Source: Chitinophagaceae bacterium DXS
GTDB lineage: Bacteria > Bacteroidota > Bacteroidia > Chitinophagales > Chitinophagaceae
Assembly: GCA_030345135.1 (NCBI GenBank)
Contig: CP128386.1
Span: 4,346,667 to 4,410,666, forward strand
Reading direction: 5' to 3'
DNA length: 64,000 nucleotides
The position numbers and the translations under genes were made by a program. Under the pieces are notes generated by a model. That model was not told the origin of the DNA. It saw only the letters and a program-made list of their open reading frames with translations, and made no database searches. Shown here in pieces: positions 1-8,211 of this stretch. Numbering within the stretch: the stretch's first letter is position 1; each line of letters opens with the position of its first letter.

Positions 1-103
1 CTCCAATGTTACCAACGCTTTGAACTACTATGTTCACGAAAACTATAGCATCAACCCAATCCCTCCAAGACAATTTGTAGCAACCGTTGCTTATAGATTT
101 TAA
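1..103 (+). CDS. C-terminal end of an outer-membrane beta-barrel protein (TonB-dependent receptor-like), partial
   Basis: The window opens inside a coding frame that reads about 33 codons and stops with TAA at 101-103. The final residues (ATVAYRF) have the alternating pattern and terminal aromatic Phe of a last outer-membrane beta strand, as in SusC/TonB-dependent receptors. Everything upstream lies outside the window, so the family call is an inference from the last strand only. A strong terminator follows 45 bases later. Confidence 0.5.
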   Translation, partial: SNVTNALNYYVHENYSINPIPPRQFVATVAYRF

Positions 104-148
104 TTGATGGTGAGGCAATTTTAGCAATCGCTGACATTCATAAAAAAG

Positions 149-176
149 GCTACCGGTAAAAACCGGTAGCTTTTTT
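149..176 (+). terminator. Rho-independent terminator of the barrel gene
   Basis: A perfect 9-bp stem (149-157 with 162-170, GCTACCGGT/ACCGGTAGC) with an AAAA loop is followed by six T residues. Confidence 0.9.
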
Positions 177-226
177 ATTTCCTCACTTTTTGCTTTCGTA
201 ACTTTAAGTACAACAACAATCAGCTT

Positions 227-913
227 ATGAAAAAAATTATCAGTATTGTTTATCTTCTTTATTGTTTCAGCATCGGGGCATCCGCTCAGGATACCACATC
301 TCATCCAAACACATCAGCCAAAGGATGGACCGATTTATTTAAAACCGATCTTTCCAATGCCGTATTCCCCGATGGTGTATGGAGCGTAACGGATGGCGTA
401 TTGACGGCCACAAAAGATGAAGCTATCTGGAGTGAGAAATCTTACAACAATTTTGTGCTGGATCTGGAATTTAAGAATGCGGAAGGAACTAATAGTGGTG
501 TTATCGTACATGCCAGCGATATTAAAAACTGGATACCACATTCAGTAGAAATTCAGATTGCAGATGATTATTCAGAAAAATGGTCCAGGGCCTCACCAAC
601 ATGGCAATGTGCAGCAGTTTTTGGCCACCAGGCTGCAACCAAAAGAACAGTTAAAAAACCAGGTGAATGGAATCACTATACCATTACATGCATTGATAAA
701 AAAATATGGATAGTACTAAATGGCGAACTGGTGAACAGTTTTGATATGAGCTTATATACTTCGGCAACCACCAATCCCGATGGTTCACAAATTCCTGCAT
801 GGTTAAGTAATCCGTTATCATCATTGCCCCTGAAAGGACAGATAGGCTTACAGGGTAAACACGCAGGTGCGCCAATATGGTTCAGGAATATTAAAATAAA
901 AGAAGTGAAGTGA
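227..913 (+). CDS. Exported DUF1080 (3-keto-disaccharide hydrolase-type) protein
   Basis: This 228-residue protein begins with a signal peptide (about residues 1-20, hydrophobic core ISIVYLLYCFSIG, cleavage near ASA-QD). The rest is a single DUF1080 domain, a concanavalin-like beta sandwich: GWTDLF near the start, the W-x-V-x-DG-V-L element, NSGVIVHASD, and the closing GQIGLQGKHAGAPIWFRNIKI segment are all typical. Characterised members act on 3-keto-glycosides made by Gfo/Idh/MocA or GMC dehydrogenases, in the periplasm or at the surface. A Gfo/Idh/MocA protein lies at 9.6 kb and a sugar isomerase at 63 kb, but neither is in an operon with it. Substrate cannot be read from the sequence. Confidence 0.85.
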   Translation: MKKIISIVYLLYCFSIGASAQDTTSHPNTSAKGWTDLFKTDLSNAVFPDGVWSVTDGVLTATKDEAIWSEKSYNNFVLDLEFKNAEGTNSGVIVHASDIKNWIPHSVEIQIADDYSEKWSRASPTWQCAAVFGHQAATKRTVKKPGEWNHYTITCIDKKIWIVLNGELVNSFDMSLYTSATTNPDGSQIPAWLSNPLSSLPLKGQIGLQGKHAGAPIWFRNIKIKEVK

Positions 914-968
914 AAGTTGTCTTACACTTTGAAAGCTCAGGACAACTTTCTTTCACGTAGTAACATAG

Positions 969-1006
969 AAAAGCCGGAGCAGCTTCAGCGCCCCGGCTTT
1001 TTCGTG
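969..1006. terminator. Bidirectional terminator between DUF1080 gene and small exported protein
   Basis: A 9-bp stem (969-977 AAAAGCCGG with 993-1001 CCGGCTTTT) is flanked by T runs on both strands, which fits its position between convergent genes. A second inverted repeat (GAAAGTTGTC 912-921 with GACAACTTTC 941-950) lies just upstream. Confidence 0.75.
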
Positions 1007-1045
1007 CTTGCCAGGTTTTCATATCATACGAATGAAAAGTAAATA

Positions 1046-1240
1046 CTACTGTTTAACTTGAGCAGCATCAGGTTTCCTTGTCGTATCCTTTTTAGAAGTA
1101 TCCTTCTTGGTTGTATCCTGATAAGATTCGTAAGAAGCCAATGCCTTAGAATTTACTTTCTGCGTATGGCCTACTGTAATTGCCGTTCCAAATACAGCCA
1201 CTGTAACAAGGCCTGATAATAATAATTTTTTCATAGTCAT
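1046..1240 (-). CDS. Small exported protein with Lys/Asp/Thr-rich tail
   Basis: A 64-residue protein reads MTMKKLLLSGLVTVAVFGTA, a convincing signal peptide, followed by a short charged tail with repeated DTTKKD/DTSKKD/DTTRK units. ATG codons at residues 1 and 3 are both possible starts. No enzyme domain fits in the ~40 residue mature part. Tiny exported proteins with such tails are common in Chitinophagaceae and have no known role. It is convergent with the DUF1080 gene and shares its bidirectional terminator. Confidence 0.6.
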   Translation of the reverse strand: MTMKKLLLSGLVTVAVFGTAITVGHTQKVNSKALASYESYQDTTKKDTSKKDTTRKPDAAQVKQ

Positions 1241-1379
1241 AAACTTTTTTTGATTATACCATGTTATTTTTCAAGTATCATGCCATTAATAAAAAGCGGG
1301 TGAAAAAACATAATAAAAAAAAACTTAAAGCATCACCTGTTGAACAACAATGTCGCAGTATTAATTCAACTTTATACTT

Positions 1380-1700
1380 ATGAAAACATTCTTGGCTTTA
1401 CTGCTATCAGTTCTTGCCATAATAGTATTTGTAGTGGCCTCTAAACCTGACTATGATGAGTGCATGCAAATGGGAAAACAAATTGCGGAAAGACGGATAG
1501 CCCGTAAATATCCCGGGTACTTAAATGTTGCAGATACCACGTTGGATAGTGCAGCATTGCATGCCCCTCAAAAAATAATTGTTACGGACAGGTTCTTGTT
1601 TAAAGAGATTACATACTCATGGAACGGCCATGTTCAATTATTAGGTAAGGCTTATCTTGGAAGTTTTCATATTTCACCGGACACGGTTGGAAGACCGTAA
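1380..1700 (+). CDS. Small secreted or membrane-anchored protein of unknown function
   Basis: A 106-residue protein starts with a hydrophobic segment (FLALLLSVLAIIVFVVAS, residues 4-21) that is either an uncleaved anchor or a signal peptide. The remainder contains one Cys, a basic stretch (AERRIARKYPGY) and a beta-rich C-terminal half (FKEITYSWNGHVQLLGKAYLG). The family was not recognised. The TAA stop sits inside the first unit of a 9-bp tandem repeat (1696-1764), so the very end of the protein may have been remodelled by the repeat. Confidence 0.65.
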   Translation: MKTFLALLLSVLAIIVFVVASKPDYDECMQMGKQIAERRIARKYPGYLNVADTTLDSAALHAPQKIIVTDRFLFKEITYSWNGHVQLLGKAYLGSFHISPDTVGRP

Positions 1701-1764
1701 GACGCGTAAGACGCGTAAGACACGTAAGACACGTAAGATAGTAAGACAGTAAGATAGTAAGAAG
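1696..1764. repeat. Short tandem repeat, 9-bp then 8-bp units
   Basis: Five 9-bp units (CGTAAGACG, CGTAAGACG, CGTAAGACA, CGTAAGACA, CGTAAGATA) run into three 8-bp units (GTAAGACA, GTAAGATA, GTAAGAAG). The first unit supplies the stop codon of the preceding gene. Confidence 0.9.
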
Positions 1765-1838
1765 GGAAGAGCGGTCCAGTTTGGTAAGATTAGAGAAAAC
1801 ATTTCATTTATCACTCTCACCAGTAATCCTAATACAAT

Positions 1839-1991
1839 TTAATGTACTGTGCTATCGGCAACATGCATTTTTCCGGACTTCACACGAACACTATCGCCTG
1901 TAGATTGCCTGATATACTGTGAACCGGTGCATGCTGCATATGCGATCATTAGTACTATCATCAGCACCATTACAACAACTTGCTTTTTCAT
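1839..1991 (-). CDS. Small lipoprotein
   Basis: The frame is open further upstream, but the ATG at 1991 gives a 50-residue protein with a classic lipoprotein signal peptide (MKKQVVVMVLMIVLMIAYAAC) and lipobox Cys at about residue 21; the upstream 51 codons encode nothing signal-like. The mature part is a ~30 residue Ser/Thr/Asp tail. Function unknown. It is divergent from the DUF72 gene. Confidence 0.6.
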   Translation of the reverse strand: MKKQVVVMVLMIVLMIAYAACTGSQYIRQSTGDSVRVKSGKMHVADSTVH

Positions 1992-2165
1992 AGCGAGGTT
2001 TATTAACCTGTTGCAAGGATAAAGCCGCTTTCTTTCAAATAAGGTAAGTGTTCTTTTAAATAAAATTTTATACGCACGCGCGGCACTAAATACACATTTT
2101 CCTCTTGCTGTTGGCAGTTTAATGTACAAACAGGTTTGGTTCAAAAATTGTCACATTATACTGTT

Positions 2166-2903
2166 ATGAAAAGGAATGTTCATATTGGCATGTCAGGTTG
2201 GAGTTATGGCGACTGGAAAAACGTGTTTTACCCTTCGGGTATTAGCAGTAAAGAATGGTTGTCATTTTATGCTGAATCATTTTCCTGTACAGAAATCAAT
2301 TCCAGCTTCTATCGTTTGCCGCGCAAACAAACAGTTGAAAATTGGGCTGACATGGTGCCGAAGCATTTTTATTTCTGTCCGAAGCTAAACAGGTACATCA
2401 CACATCTGAAAAAACTGCGTGAACCGGAAGAACCCATGGAGCGGTTCTTCGGCGTATTTGCCCCGATGTTAAAAAAGATGGGACCGGTATTGATACAACT
2501 TCCTCCGTCGCTCTCTTTTCATGAAGATGTAGCAGCTGCTTTTTTCGGGTTATTGAAAAACAAGTACAGCGTTGCAGATTTTGTATTGGAGCCGCGGCAC
2601 AAAAGCTGGCTGGAAGACGAAAGCATCAAGCTGCTAAAAAAGTATAAGATTGGGTTTGTAGTCTCACAATCGGGCGTTGGCTTTCCTTATGCCGAATATA
2701 TAACATCAGGGAACATTTACGTTCGCTTTCACGGACCAGGTAAGTTATACGCATCTTCTTACACAGAAGAAGAACTTACTTATTTCGCTTCTCTGTTCAA
2801 AAAATGGCTGAAAGAAAAACATAGCCTGTGGATTTTCTTTAACAACACCTATAATGGCATAGCTATCGAAAACGCCAAAGTACTTGAAAAAATGCTCACT
2901 TAA
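2166..2903 (+). CDS. DUF72 family protein (YecE-like)
   Basis: The 245-residue protein is a full-length DUF72 TIM-barrel-like protein: opening HIGMSGWSYGDWKNVFYP, the conserved SFYRLP segment after EINSS, FCPKLNRYITH, LIQLPPS, LEPRH.SW and VRFHGP all match the family. ATG 2166 was preferred over an in-frame codon at 2136 because homology starts a few residues after it. Biochemical role of DUF72 is unresolved. The AI-2E permease gene follows after 29 bases and is probably co-transcribed. Confidence 0.9.
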   Translation: MKRNVHIGMSGWSYGDWKNVFYPSGISSKEWLSFYAESFSCTEINSSFYRLPRKQTVENWADMVPKHFYFCPKLNRYITHLKKLREPEEPMERFFGVFAPMLKKMGPVLIQLPPSLSFHEDVAAAFFGLLKNKYSVADFVLEPRHKSWLEDESIKLLKKYKIGFVVSQSGVGFPYAEYITSGNIYVRFHGPGKLYASSYTEEELTYFASLFKKWLKEKHSLWIFFNNTYNGIAIENAKVLEKMLT

Positions 2904-2932
2904 ACATTCGTGATCACATCAAAACATCAGAT

Positions 2933-4036
2933 ATGATAAAATCTTGGCCTTTACTTATCAGACTTACATTCATCTTACTCTTACTGTTCCTCGTTCTTTA
3001 CGCTCTTTATATAGCGCAGGGCATTTTCGTTCCGTTGGGATTTTCTCTTCTGCTGGCTATATTGTTGCAGCCAATACAGTTTAAATGTATGCGGTTTAAA
3101 ATTCCACGCATACCGGCCATTATGATTGCCATGCTGGTTGCTGCCATCGTTCTTACCGGCATACTGGTATTTATGTATTACCAGGTTTCAACTTTCGTAA
3201 ACGATTTTGGTACGGTTAAGAAGAATTTGCTGCAGTTTTTTTCCCAGGTGCAGGACTGGTTCAGTTCAACATTCAATGTAAGCAAACAGAAACAACAGCA
3301 ATTAATTGAGCAAACAAAGGAAAACAGTGTCGAAAAAGTTGGCGCGGTAGCTGGCATTATTGGTGCATCCTTCGCCTCGGTAGTTGTTGTTCCTGTGTAT
3401 GTATTTCTTTTTATGTACTACAGCGACCATCTAAAGCATTTTATCGTCAACCTGTTTGATCAAAAACATCTAACTAAGGTAACGCACGCGTTGCAGGAGG
3501 TCCGTACTGTTATACAACATTACATTACCGGGCTTTTGTTAGAAACTACCTGTGTGGCTGTGCTTAATAGTATCGGTTTAATGATCATCGGTGTTCCGTT
3601 TGCTATATTGCTTGGCGTTATCGGTGCCATCTTAAATCTTATTCCTTATATAGGCGGTCTTATTTCAGTTGTATTAACAGCTTTAATAACATTAACCAAT
3701 ACGGGCGATGCATATAAAATGCTTGGCTCATTTATCGTTTATTTGATAGTACAGTTTATTGACAACAATTTTTTTGTTCCGCGCATCATTGGTTCACATG
3801 TAAAACTCAACGCGCTTATTTCCCTTATTGCAGTTTTAGTTGGCGGCGCCATTGCAGGTGTGGGCGGTATGTTTTTAAGTATTCCTTTTATAGCCATTGC
3901 CAAAGTGGTCTTTGATCATGTGGAAGATCTCAAGCCATGGGGAACATTGTTTGGTGATGAGGAAAATGCAGGTTGGAACTTACGGTTGGCCAGAAGGAAA
4001 GCACGCGCAATTCAGGCAAACAAAAAAGACAAGTGA
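2933..4036 (+). CDS. AI-2E family transporter (PerM/YdiK type permease)
   Basis: A 367-residue inner-membrane protein with about eight predicted transmembrane segments: two to three near the N-terminus (LTFILLLLFLVLYALYIAQG, then PAIMIAMLVAAIVLTGILVFMY), a soluble stretch (about residues 85-140, Gln/Lys rich), and a C-terminal cluster containing GVIGAILNLIPYIGGLIS and FIDNNFFVPRIIGSHVKLNAL, the family signature. Family members include TqsA (autoinducer-2 export) and Na+/H+ antiporters, so substrate cannot be assigned. It directly follows the DUF72 gene. Confidence 0.9.
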   Translation: MIKSWPLLIRLTFILLLLFLVLYALYIAQGIFVPLGFSLLLAILLQPIQFKCMRFKIPRIPAIMIAMLVAAIVLTGILVFMYYQVSTFVNDFGTVKKNLLQFFSQVQDWFSSTFNVSKQKQQQLIEQTKENSVEKVGAVAGIIGASFASVVVVPVYVFLFMYYSDHLKHFIVNLFDQKHLTKVTHALQEVRTVIQHYITGLLLETTCVAVLNSIGLMIIGVPFAILLGVIGAILNLIPYIGGLISVVLTALITLTNTGDAYKMLGSFIVYLIVQFIDNNFFVPRIIGSHVKLNALISLIAVLVGGAIAGVGGMFLSIPFIAIAKVVFDHVEDLKPWGTLFGDEENAGWNLRLARRKARAIQANKKDK

Positions 4037-4085
4037 TACAAATACCACTTGCCTTTTGCAGATTAGACAGGGATTCGGAAAACAG

Positions 4086-4643
4086 CTATCTTGAAACGGC
4101 ATGTATGCCTTCTGCTATTTCTTCAATCATTTTTTTGTTGAATGCATCAAGATCTTTGGGACTACGGCTGGTAACCAACCCGTTGTCCACCACCACTTCT
4201 TCATCTTTCCAGGTAACGCCTGCATTTTCAAGATCGGTTTTGAGAGAAGGATAGGAAGTCATCTCTTTTCCTTTCAGCAAACCTGTTTCTATCAGCAGTT
4301 GCGGACCATGGCATATGGCTGCAATAGGTTTGCCTTCATCAAAGAATTGTTGGGCAAAGTCTACACAATCTTTATTCAGCCGCATTTTATCCGGATTGAT
4401 AACTCCGCCGGGAATCATTAACGCGTCATAGTTTTCTACGTCTGCATAAGCAACCTCTACATCAACGGGCAATTCAATGGACCAATGATCATGATCCCAT
4501 GCTTTTACTTTGTCTTTTTGCGGAGACACTATATGCACTTTGGCACCAGCATCTTCTAAAGCCTTTTTCGGACTTGTCAGTTCCACTTCCTCAAAGCCGT
4601 TTTCAGTAAGTATGGCAACAGTTTTACCTTCTAGCTTTTTCAT
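4086..4643 (-). CDS. DJ-1/PfpI family protein (type 1 glutamine amidotransferase-like, YhbO type)
   Basis: The 185-residue protein is a single DJ-1/PfpI domain. The nucleophile elbow AAICHGPQLL places Cys111 followed by His112, and the upstream acidic partner is in GFEEVEL (Glu18). PGG at residues 78-80 and the SPKDLDAF end are typical of the PfpI/YhbO/YraA branch, reported as proteases or deglycases of glycated protein and nucleotides. It is intracellular. It lies downstream of the glycosylase and META genes on the same strand, 87 bases from the former. Confidence 0.88.
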   Translation of the reverse strand: MKKLEGKTVAILTENGFEEVELTSPKKALEDAGAKVHIVSPQKDKVKAWDHDHWSIELPVDVEVAYADVENYDALMIPGGVINPDKMRLNKDCVDFAQQFFDEGKPIAAICHGPQLLIETGLLKGKEMTSYPSLKTDLENAGVTWKDEEVVVDNGLVTSRSPKDLDAFNKKMIEEIAEGIHAVSR

Positions 4644-4730
4644 TACTTTTTGTTTTTGTGATTTTAGAATGATTTATGCCAAAACCGCTACAAAAACCAA
4701 GCCTCCGGAATTGTGTAGAATTTTTACGTG

Positions 4731-5459
4731 CTAATACTTTTTCATACAGGTTTTACATATATAACTGCGACGCTTTGTTTTGCCTGTGTATTTTTTTTGA
4801 ATGGGATGTTTTTGCGGACATTCTTTTTGTTCATATACTTCCCAATGTTTCTTCAGTTCATATTTCTTTTTCCATTTGAGAAAGTCTTTGCTATAAGTTT
4901 TTGTCTGCTTGATAAGAGCTGTAATCTTTTCCGGGGGAATGTTTCCAAGTTTTGATTCAGGATGAATCTTAACACGATACAAAACTTCATTACGGATAAT
5001 GTTACCAACACCTGAGAAAATATCAGCATCTAACAAAAGATCTCCGATCTGCTTGCTTTTATCCTGCTGAAGCAACATTTTTTTGACATATGCTGCGCTC
5101 CATTCAGGAGAGAGCATATCGAGTCGCCAGTCGTACACATCATTGAGATCCTCATTTATAATTTTTGCAGAAGCAACGTAACAGTTTAGCTCGCCGTTGG
5201 TGAAGGCCAGGTGTACACTGGCGTTCACGCCTTTTTTTCGATCGTTGATGCGGTAATTTCCAAAAAGTCCAAAAGGTACCCTTACCGTGAAATCGTTAAA
5301 ACAGATCAGGAAATGCTTTCCCCAGGTTTTAAAGTCAATAACCTTTTTATGCTCCAGTTGCGAAAAATCAATTTTCGCATACCCTTTGGCTTCTTTAATG
5401 ATCTTTCCTTTAAACGGCGCAACCTCTTCCTTTAAAATAACCAGTGACGGACCTTCCAT
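4731..5459 (-). CDS. Fpg/Nei family DNA glycosylase, variant lacking the N-terminal catalytic Pro
   Basis: The 242-residue protein is the length of an Fpg/Nei glycosylase. It has the N-terminal EGPS element, LLDADIFSGVGNIIRNEVLYRVKIHP (the helix-two-turn-helix region with the conserved GxGN and Asn), and a C-terminal zinc finger (C-x3-H ... KRRSYICKTC) with the expected Arg. Canonical enzymes start MPEGP, with Pro2 as Schiff-base nucleophile; here it starts MEGPS, so Met1 occupies the Pro position and Glu2 matches catalytic Glu. An in-frame TAA lies only six codons upstream with no start codon between, so no longer form exists. Starts 1 base after the META gene stop, hence co-transcribed. Confidence 0.85.
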   Translation of the reverse strand: MEGPSLVILKEEVAPFKGKIIKEAKGYAKIDFSQLEHKKVIDFKTWGKHFLICFNDFTVRVPFGLFGNYRINDRKKGVNASVHLAFTNGELNCYVASAKIINEDLNDVYDWRLDMLSPEWSAAYVKKMLLQQDKSKQIGDLLLDADIFSGVGNIIRNEVLYRVKIHPESKLGNIPPEKITALIKQTKTYSKDFLKWKKKYELKKHWEVYEQKECPQKHPIQKKYTGKTKRRSYICKTCMKKY

Positions 5460-5460
5460 A

Positions 5461-5904
5461 CTATGCTTTTTCCTTTACAAGACCTTGTTTGGATCTTCCC
5501 CATTTGGACAATATGGTTTTATCGTTTAACAGGAACAGAAAACCATCCTCAAACCGATAATTGGTTGTTGACATCAGGTTGTCCAGGAATGCTTTTTCAT
5601 TATACCCCTGGCAAGCCATTTTAGTTGTAACCAGCTGATTATTAAATATTAGAGAATCACCCTGCACCGAAAACCGGCCTTTTAAGCTATTACATCCGGT
5701 ATTCCCGGAAAACGAGCTTTCTTTTAGAGAAAACTTAAGTGTAGGTGTTGTGCCTGTGGCGGTGTCGGATGCCATTGCCGGTTGCAAAAACCACTCGCCT
5801 TCAAGAGATGGCGTTTTGGTCTGTTGTTTGAGTGTTGTTCCGCCAATACTTGAAAAAGCAACCAGAAGAAATACGTAGACAAATATATTTTTCATGGCTT
5901 TCAT
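5461..5904 (-). CDS. META domain exported protein (HslJ-like)
   Basis: From the ATG at 5904 the protein is 147 residues: MKAMKNIFVYVFLLVAFSSIGG forms a signal peptide (ATG 5895 is an equally good start), and the mature part is a META domain with the LEGEWFL opening and the FSGNTGCNSLKGRFS core including the conserved GCN. HslJ-type META proteins are periplasmic or outer-membrane associated and linked to heat and novobiocin tolerance in E. coli. Upstream in-frame codons to 5937 carry no signal-like sequence. Its stop is one base from the start of the glycosylase gene, forming an operon. Confidence 0.82.
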   Translation of the reverse strand: MKAMKNIFVYVFLLVAFSSIGGTTLKQQTKTPSLEGEWFLQPAMASDTATGTTPTLKFSLKESSFSGNTGCNSLKGRFSVQGDSLIFNNQLVTTKMACQGYNEKAFLDNLMSTTNYRFEDGFLFLLNDKTILSKWGRSKQGLVKEKA

Positions 5905-6053
5905 TTTTTGATGTAGAAAATGCGCTGTTATACCCATAATACAGGGAGTATTGTTTCAATTTTCCTGCCAGCAGCAGAAGACTGTCGCTAAATCTTAACA
6001 AAATGGTTTCCAATAACGAAAATGCCAGGCATAGAAGCTTTTTATTCTTTCAT

Positions 6054-6061
6054 TAATTTTG
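6054..6061 (+). promoter_or_regulatory. Candidate Bacteroidota -7 box before the DUF2480 gene
   Basis: TAATTTTG matches TAnnTTTG and lies five bases before the ATG at 6067, which would give an almost leaderless mRNA. No convincing -33 TTTG was found, so this is tentative. Confidence 0.3.
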
Positions 6062-6066
6062 TCTCT

Positions 6067-6573
6067 ATGCAAGACACAATTGTTAATAAAGTTGCGGAGA
6101 GCGGGATTATATCGCTGGATCTTGAAAACTTCTATCCAAAAGGCGAGATAAAAGTGTTTGATCTGAAGCATCATTTATTTATGGGATTGATTTTGAAGGA
6201 GAAAGATTTCAGGGCTGCCCTTCAGGCGACAGATTGGGAAGCTTATCGCGATGCTTACGTTGCAGTAACCTGCTCGGCCGATGCGGTAATTCCCATGTGG
6301 GCATATATGCTGGTTGCTACATATTTGCAGCCGGTTGCCAAAGATGTGGTGTTTGGTGATGAGAAAAGCCTGGTAAATACCCTCATCATAAAAAACCTTG
6401 GTTTTGTGAACGGTGAAGAATACCTTGACAAAAGGGTTGTGGTGAAAGGCTGTGGAGACGTGCAAATACCAGAATCAGCCTACCTGGAAATAACGAACAA
6501 GCTACGCCCATTCGCTAAAAGCATAATGTATGGCGAGCCGTGTAGTACGGTGCCGATTTTTAAGAAGAAGTAA
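6067..6573 (+). CDS. DUF2480 family protein
   Basis: The 168-residue protein starting MQDTIVNKVAESGIISLDLE is a full-length DUF2480 protein; the DLENFYP, FLKEKDFR-like segment (LKEKDFRAAL), VTCSADAVIPMWAYML and the RVVVKGCGD element are conserved features. The family is nearly confined to Bacteroidota and has no assigned function; the Cys in VTCSADA and VVKGCGD are notable conserved positions that could bind metal. An in-frame codon at 6022 would add 15 residues that do not resemble the family. A strong terminator follows. Confidence 0.88.
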   Translation: MQDTIVNKVAESGIISLDLENFYPKGEIKVFDLKHHLFMGLILKEKDFRAALQATDWEAYRDAYVAVTCSADAVIPMWAYMLVATYLQPVAKDVVFGDEKSLVNTLIIKNLGFVNGEEYLDKRVVVKGCGDVQIPESAYLEITNKLRPFAKSIMYGEPCSTVPIFKKK

Positions 6574-6594
6574 GAGTGAGAAGGAAAATATTGG

Positions 6595-6623
6595 AAAAGT
6601 TCGGGGAAGCCCGGACTTTTTTT
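6595..6623 (+). terminator. Rho-independent terminator of the DUF2480 gene
   Basis: An 11-bp stem (6595-6605 with 6610-6620, one G-U pair) with a GAAG loop is followed by a run of T. Confidence 0.9.
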
Positions 6624-6838
6624 GATTCCATAAGAAAAGTATGCACACCCAGATACTTTTCCTGAGAAAGAATCCGGGTTAAATTTATTAACGCCAGGAA
6701 TTCAGGCTGCCCCCTGCGGCAAAACAAAAAACAGCTTCACCGTTCCACGAGCCATTTACTATCTTCATGCTGTTAGAACATAAGCAAAAGACACATTAGC
6801 CGAACAATCGGAATTGAAAAAATAACGTTTAGAAAAAA

Positions 6839-7960
6839 ATGGTTATGGAATTTGAAATACCATTATTACCCCCAACATCTGACATTGAAACAAAAGCTGT
6901 ATTGAAACAGTTGGCTAACGCGCATCGCTATCTGGCATTGTTGAATGGAAGATGCAACGTGATACCAAATGAAAATATTTTGATTAACACCCTTTCCTTA
7001 CAAGAAGCAAAGGAAAGCAGCGCTATAGAAAATATTATCACCACACACGATGAAGTTTATAAGGCTGAATTATTGGAAAGTTTTGTAAATGACGCCGCCG
7101 CCAAAGAAGTAAGCCGTTATGCACAGGCCTTAAGACAAGGATTCCAAGATGTCCGGAAAAATAAACTAATTACCAATAGGCATATTCTGCAAATACAGCA
7201 AACGCTGGAACAGAACGATGCAGGATATCGAAGAAATGCAGGCACTATACTAAAAAACGAAAGAACCGGAGAAATTGTCTATACACCACCACAGGATTAT
7301 CCAGCCATTGAGAAATTAATGAACAACCTTGTTCAATTTATAAATGATGAATCAATGAGCGATGCGGACCCTTTAATAAAGATGGCGGTTATCCACCACC
7401 GGTTTGAGACGGTGCATCCGTTTTACGATGGCAATGGTCGCACCGGCAGAATTATTAACATTCTTTATTTAGTTAAAGAAGACCTGCTCACATTACCTAT
7501 TCTATATCTGAGCCGCTTCATTATTCAATATAAGGCTGACTACTACCGGTTGTTACAACAGGTAAGAGTAGACGGAAATTGGGAACCATGGTTACTGTTT
7601 ATGCTTAAAGCAGTAGAAGAAACTGCCAAGCAAACCCTTCATTTGATAGATGGAATAAAAAATCTGATGCAGGATTATAAAAAACGCATCCGAAGCGAGC
7701 TTCCTAAAATATATAGCCAGGATTTGTTAAATAATCTGTTTAAACATCCTTATACCAAAATAGAGTTTTTGGAAACTGAACTGAATGTGAGCCGGCAGAC
7801 GGCCTCTATTTATTTGAATAAACTTTGTGACGCTGGAATGCTCACTAAGATCAAGATAGGAAAAAGCAACTTTTATATGAATGATCCGTTATATCTGCTT
7901 TTTTTGGATGGAGTACCACCCGCTCAACCAGCGGAGCCTATTACCACTATAACTCGCTAA
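6839..7960 (+). CDS. Fic family protein (AMPylator) with C-terminal winged helix
   Basis: The 373-residue protein has the full Fic motif HPFYDGNGRTGR at residues 193-204, with catalytic His193 and ATP-binding GNGR. An N-terminal (S/T)xxxE(G/N) inhibitory helix is visible as S60-SAI-E64-N65, making it a class II self-inhibited Fic enzyme. Residues ~280-360 form a helix-turn-helix (YTKIEFLETELNVSRQTASIYLNKLCDAGMLTK), so it may also bind DNA. Fic enzymes transfer AMP to hydroxyl side chains of target proteins. The start could be ATG 6839 or the second Met at 6845. It stands in an accessory patch, with an Imm33-like gene downstream. Confidence 0.93.
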   Translation: MVMEFEIPLLPPTSDIETKAVLKQLANAHRYLALLNGRCNVIPNENILINTLSLQEAKESSAIENIITTHDEVYKAELLESFVNDAAAKEVSRYAQALRQGFQDVRKNKLITNRHILQIQQTLEQNDAGYRRNAGTILKNERTGEIVYTPPQDYPAIEKLMNNLVQFINDESMSDADPLIKMAVIHHRFETVHPFYDGNGRTGRIINILYLVKEDLLTLPILYLSRFIIQYKADYYRLLQQVRVDGNWEPWLLFMLKAVEETAKQTLHLIDGIKNLMQDYKKRIRSELPKIYSQDLLNNLFKHPYTKIEFLETELNVSRQTASIYLNKLCDAGMLTKIKIGKSNFYMNDPLYLLFLDGVPPAQPAEPITTITR

Positions 7961-8014
7961 TATTTAATGGATTATCATCTGTCCGAAAATGCTCTTTCTT
8001 AACATATCGAAATA

Positions 8015-8077
8015 ACATGTTAGAATTTTCGTATTTTACAAACACGAAAATAGGACATGTTAGAATTTTTGTATTTT
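8015..8077. repeat. Pair of 23-bp direct repeats with internal inverted repeat
   Basis: Copies at 8015-8037 and 8055-8077 differ at one base (ACATGTTAGAATTTT then C or T, then GTATTTT) and start exactly 40 bp apart. Between them, ATTTTCGT 8025-8032 pairs with ACGAAAAT 8044-8051. Each copy carries the palindrome-like ACATGT. The arrangement looks like a tandem protein-binding site, placed between the Fic gene and the Imm33-like gene. Confidence 0.75.
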
Positions 8078-8211
8078 CTTGACACGTGTTAAAGATATCA
8101 GGGCAAAAACCTATTTCATTAACATGACAATAATTCCAAACGAGACGCAAATTATGGTTTCCAAAAGCCAACCCAACAAACTTCCTCTTCATTTGGAATT
8201 GTATTTACACT

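Noticed and set aside
1696-1764. CRISPR-like array
   Set aside because: Units are only 8-9 bases without spacers; it is a simple tandem repeat.
7947-8192. 81-codon minus-strand frame overlapping the Fic 3' end
   Set aside because: It translates the two direct repeats and overlaps the Fic coding end; no family and no plausible start region.
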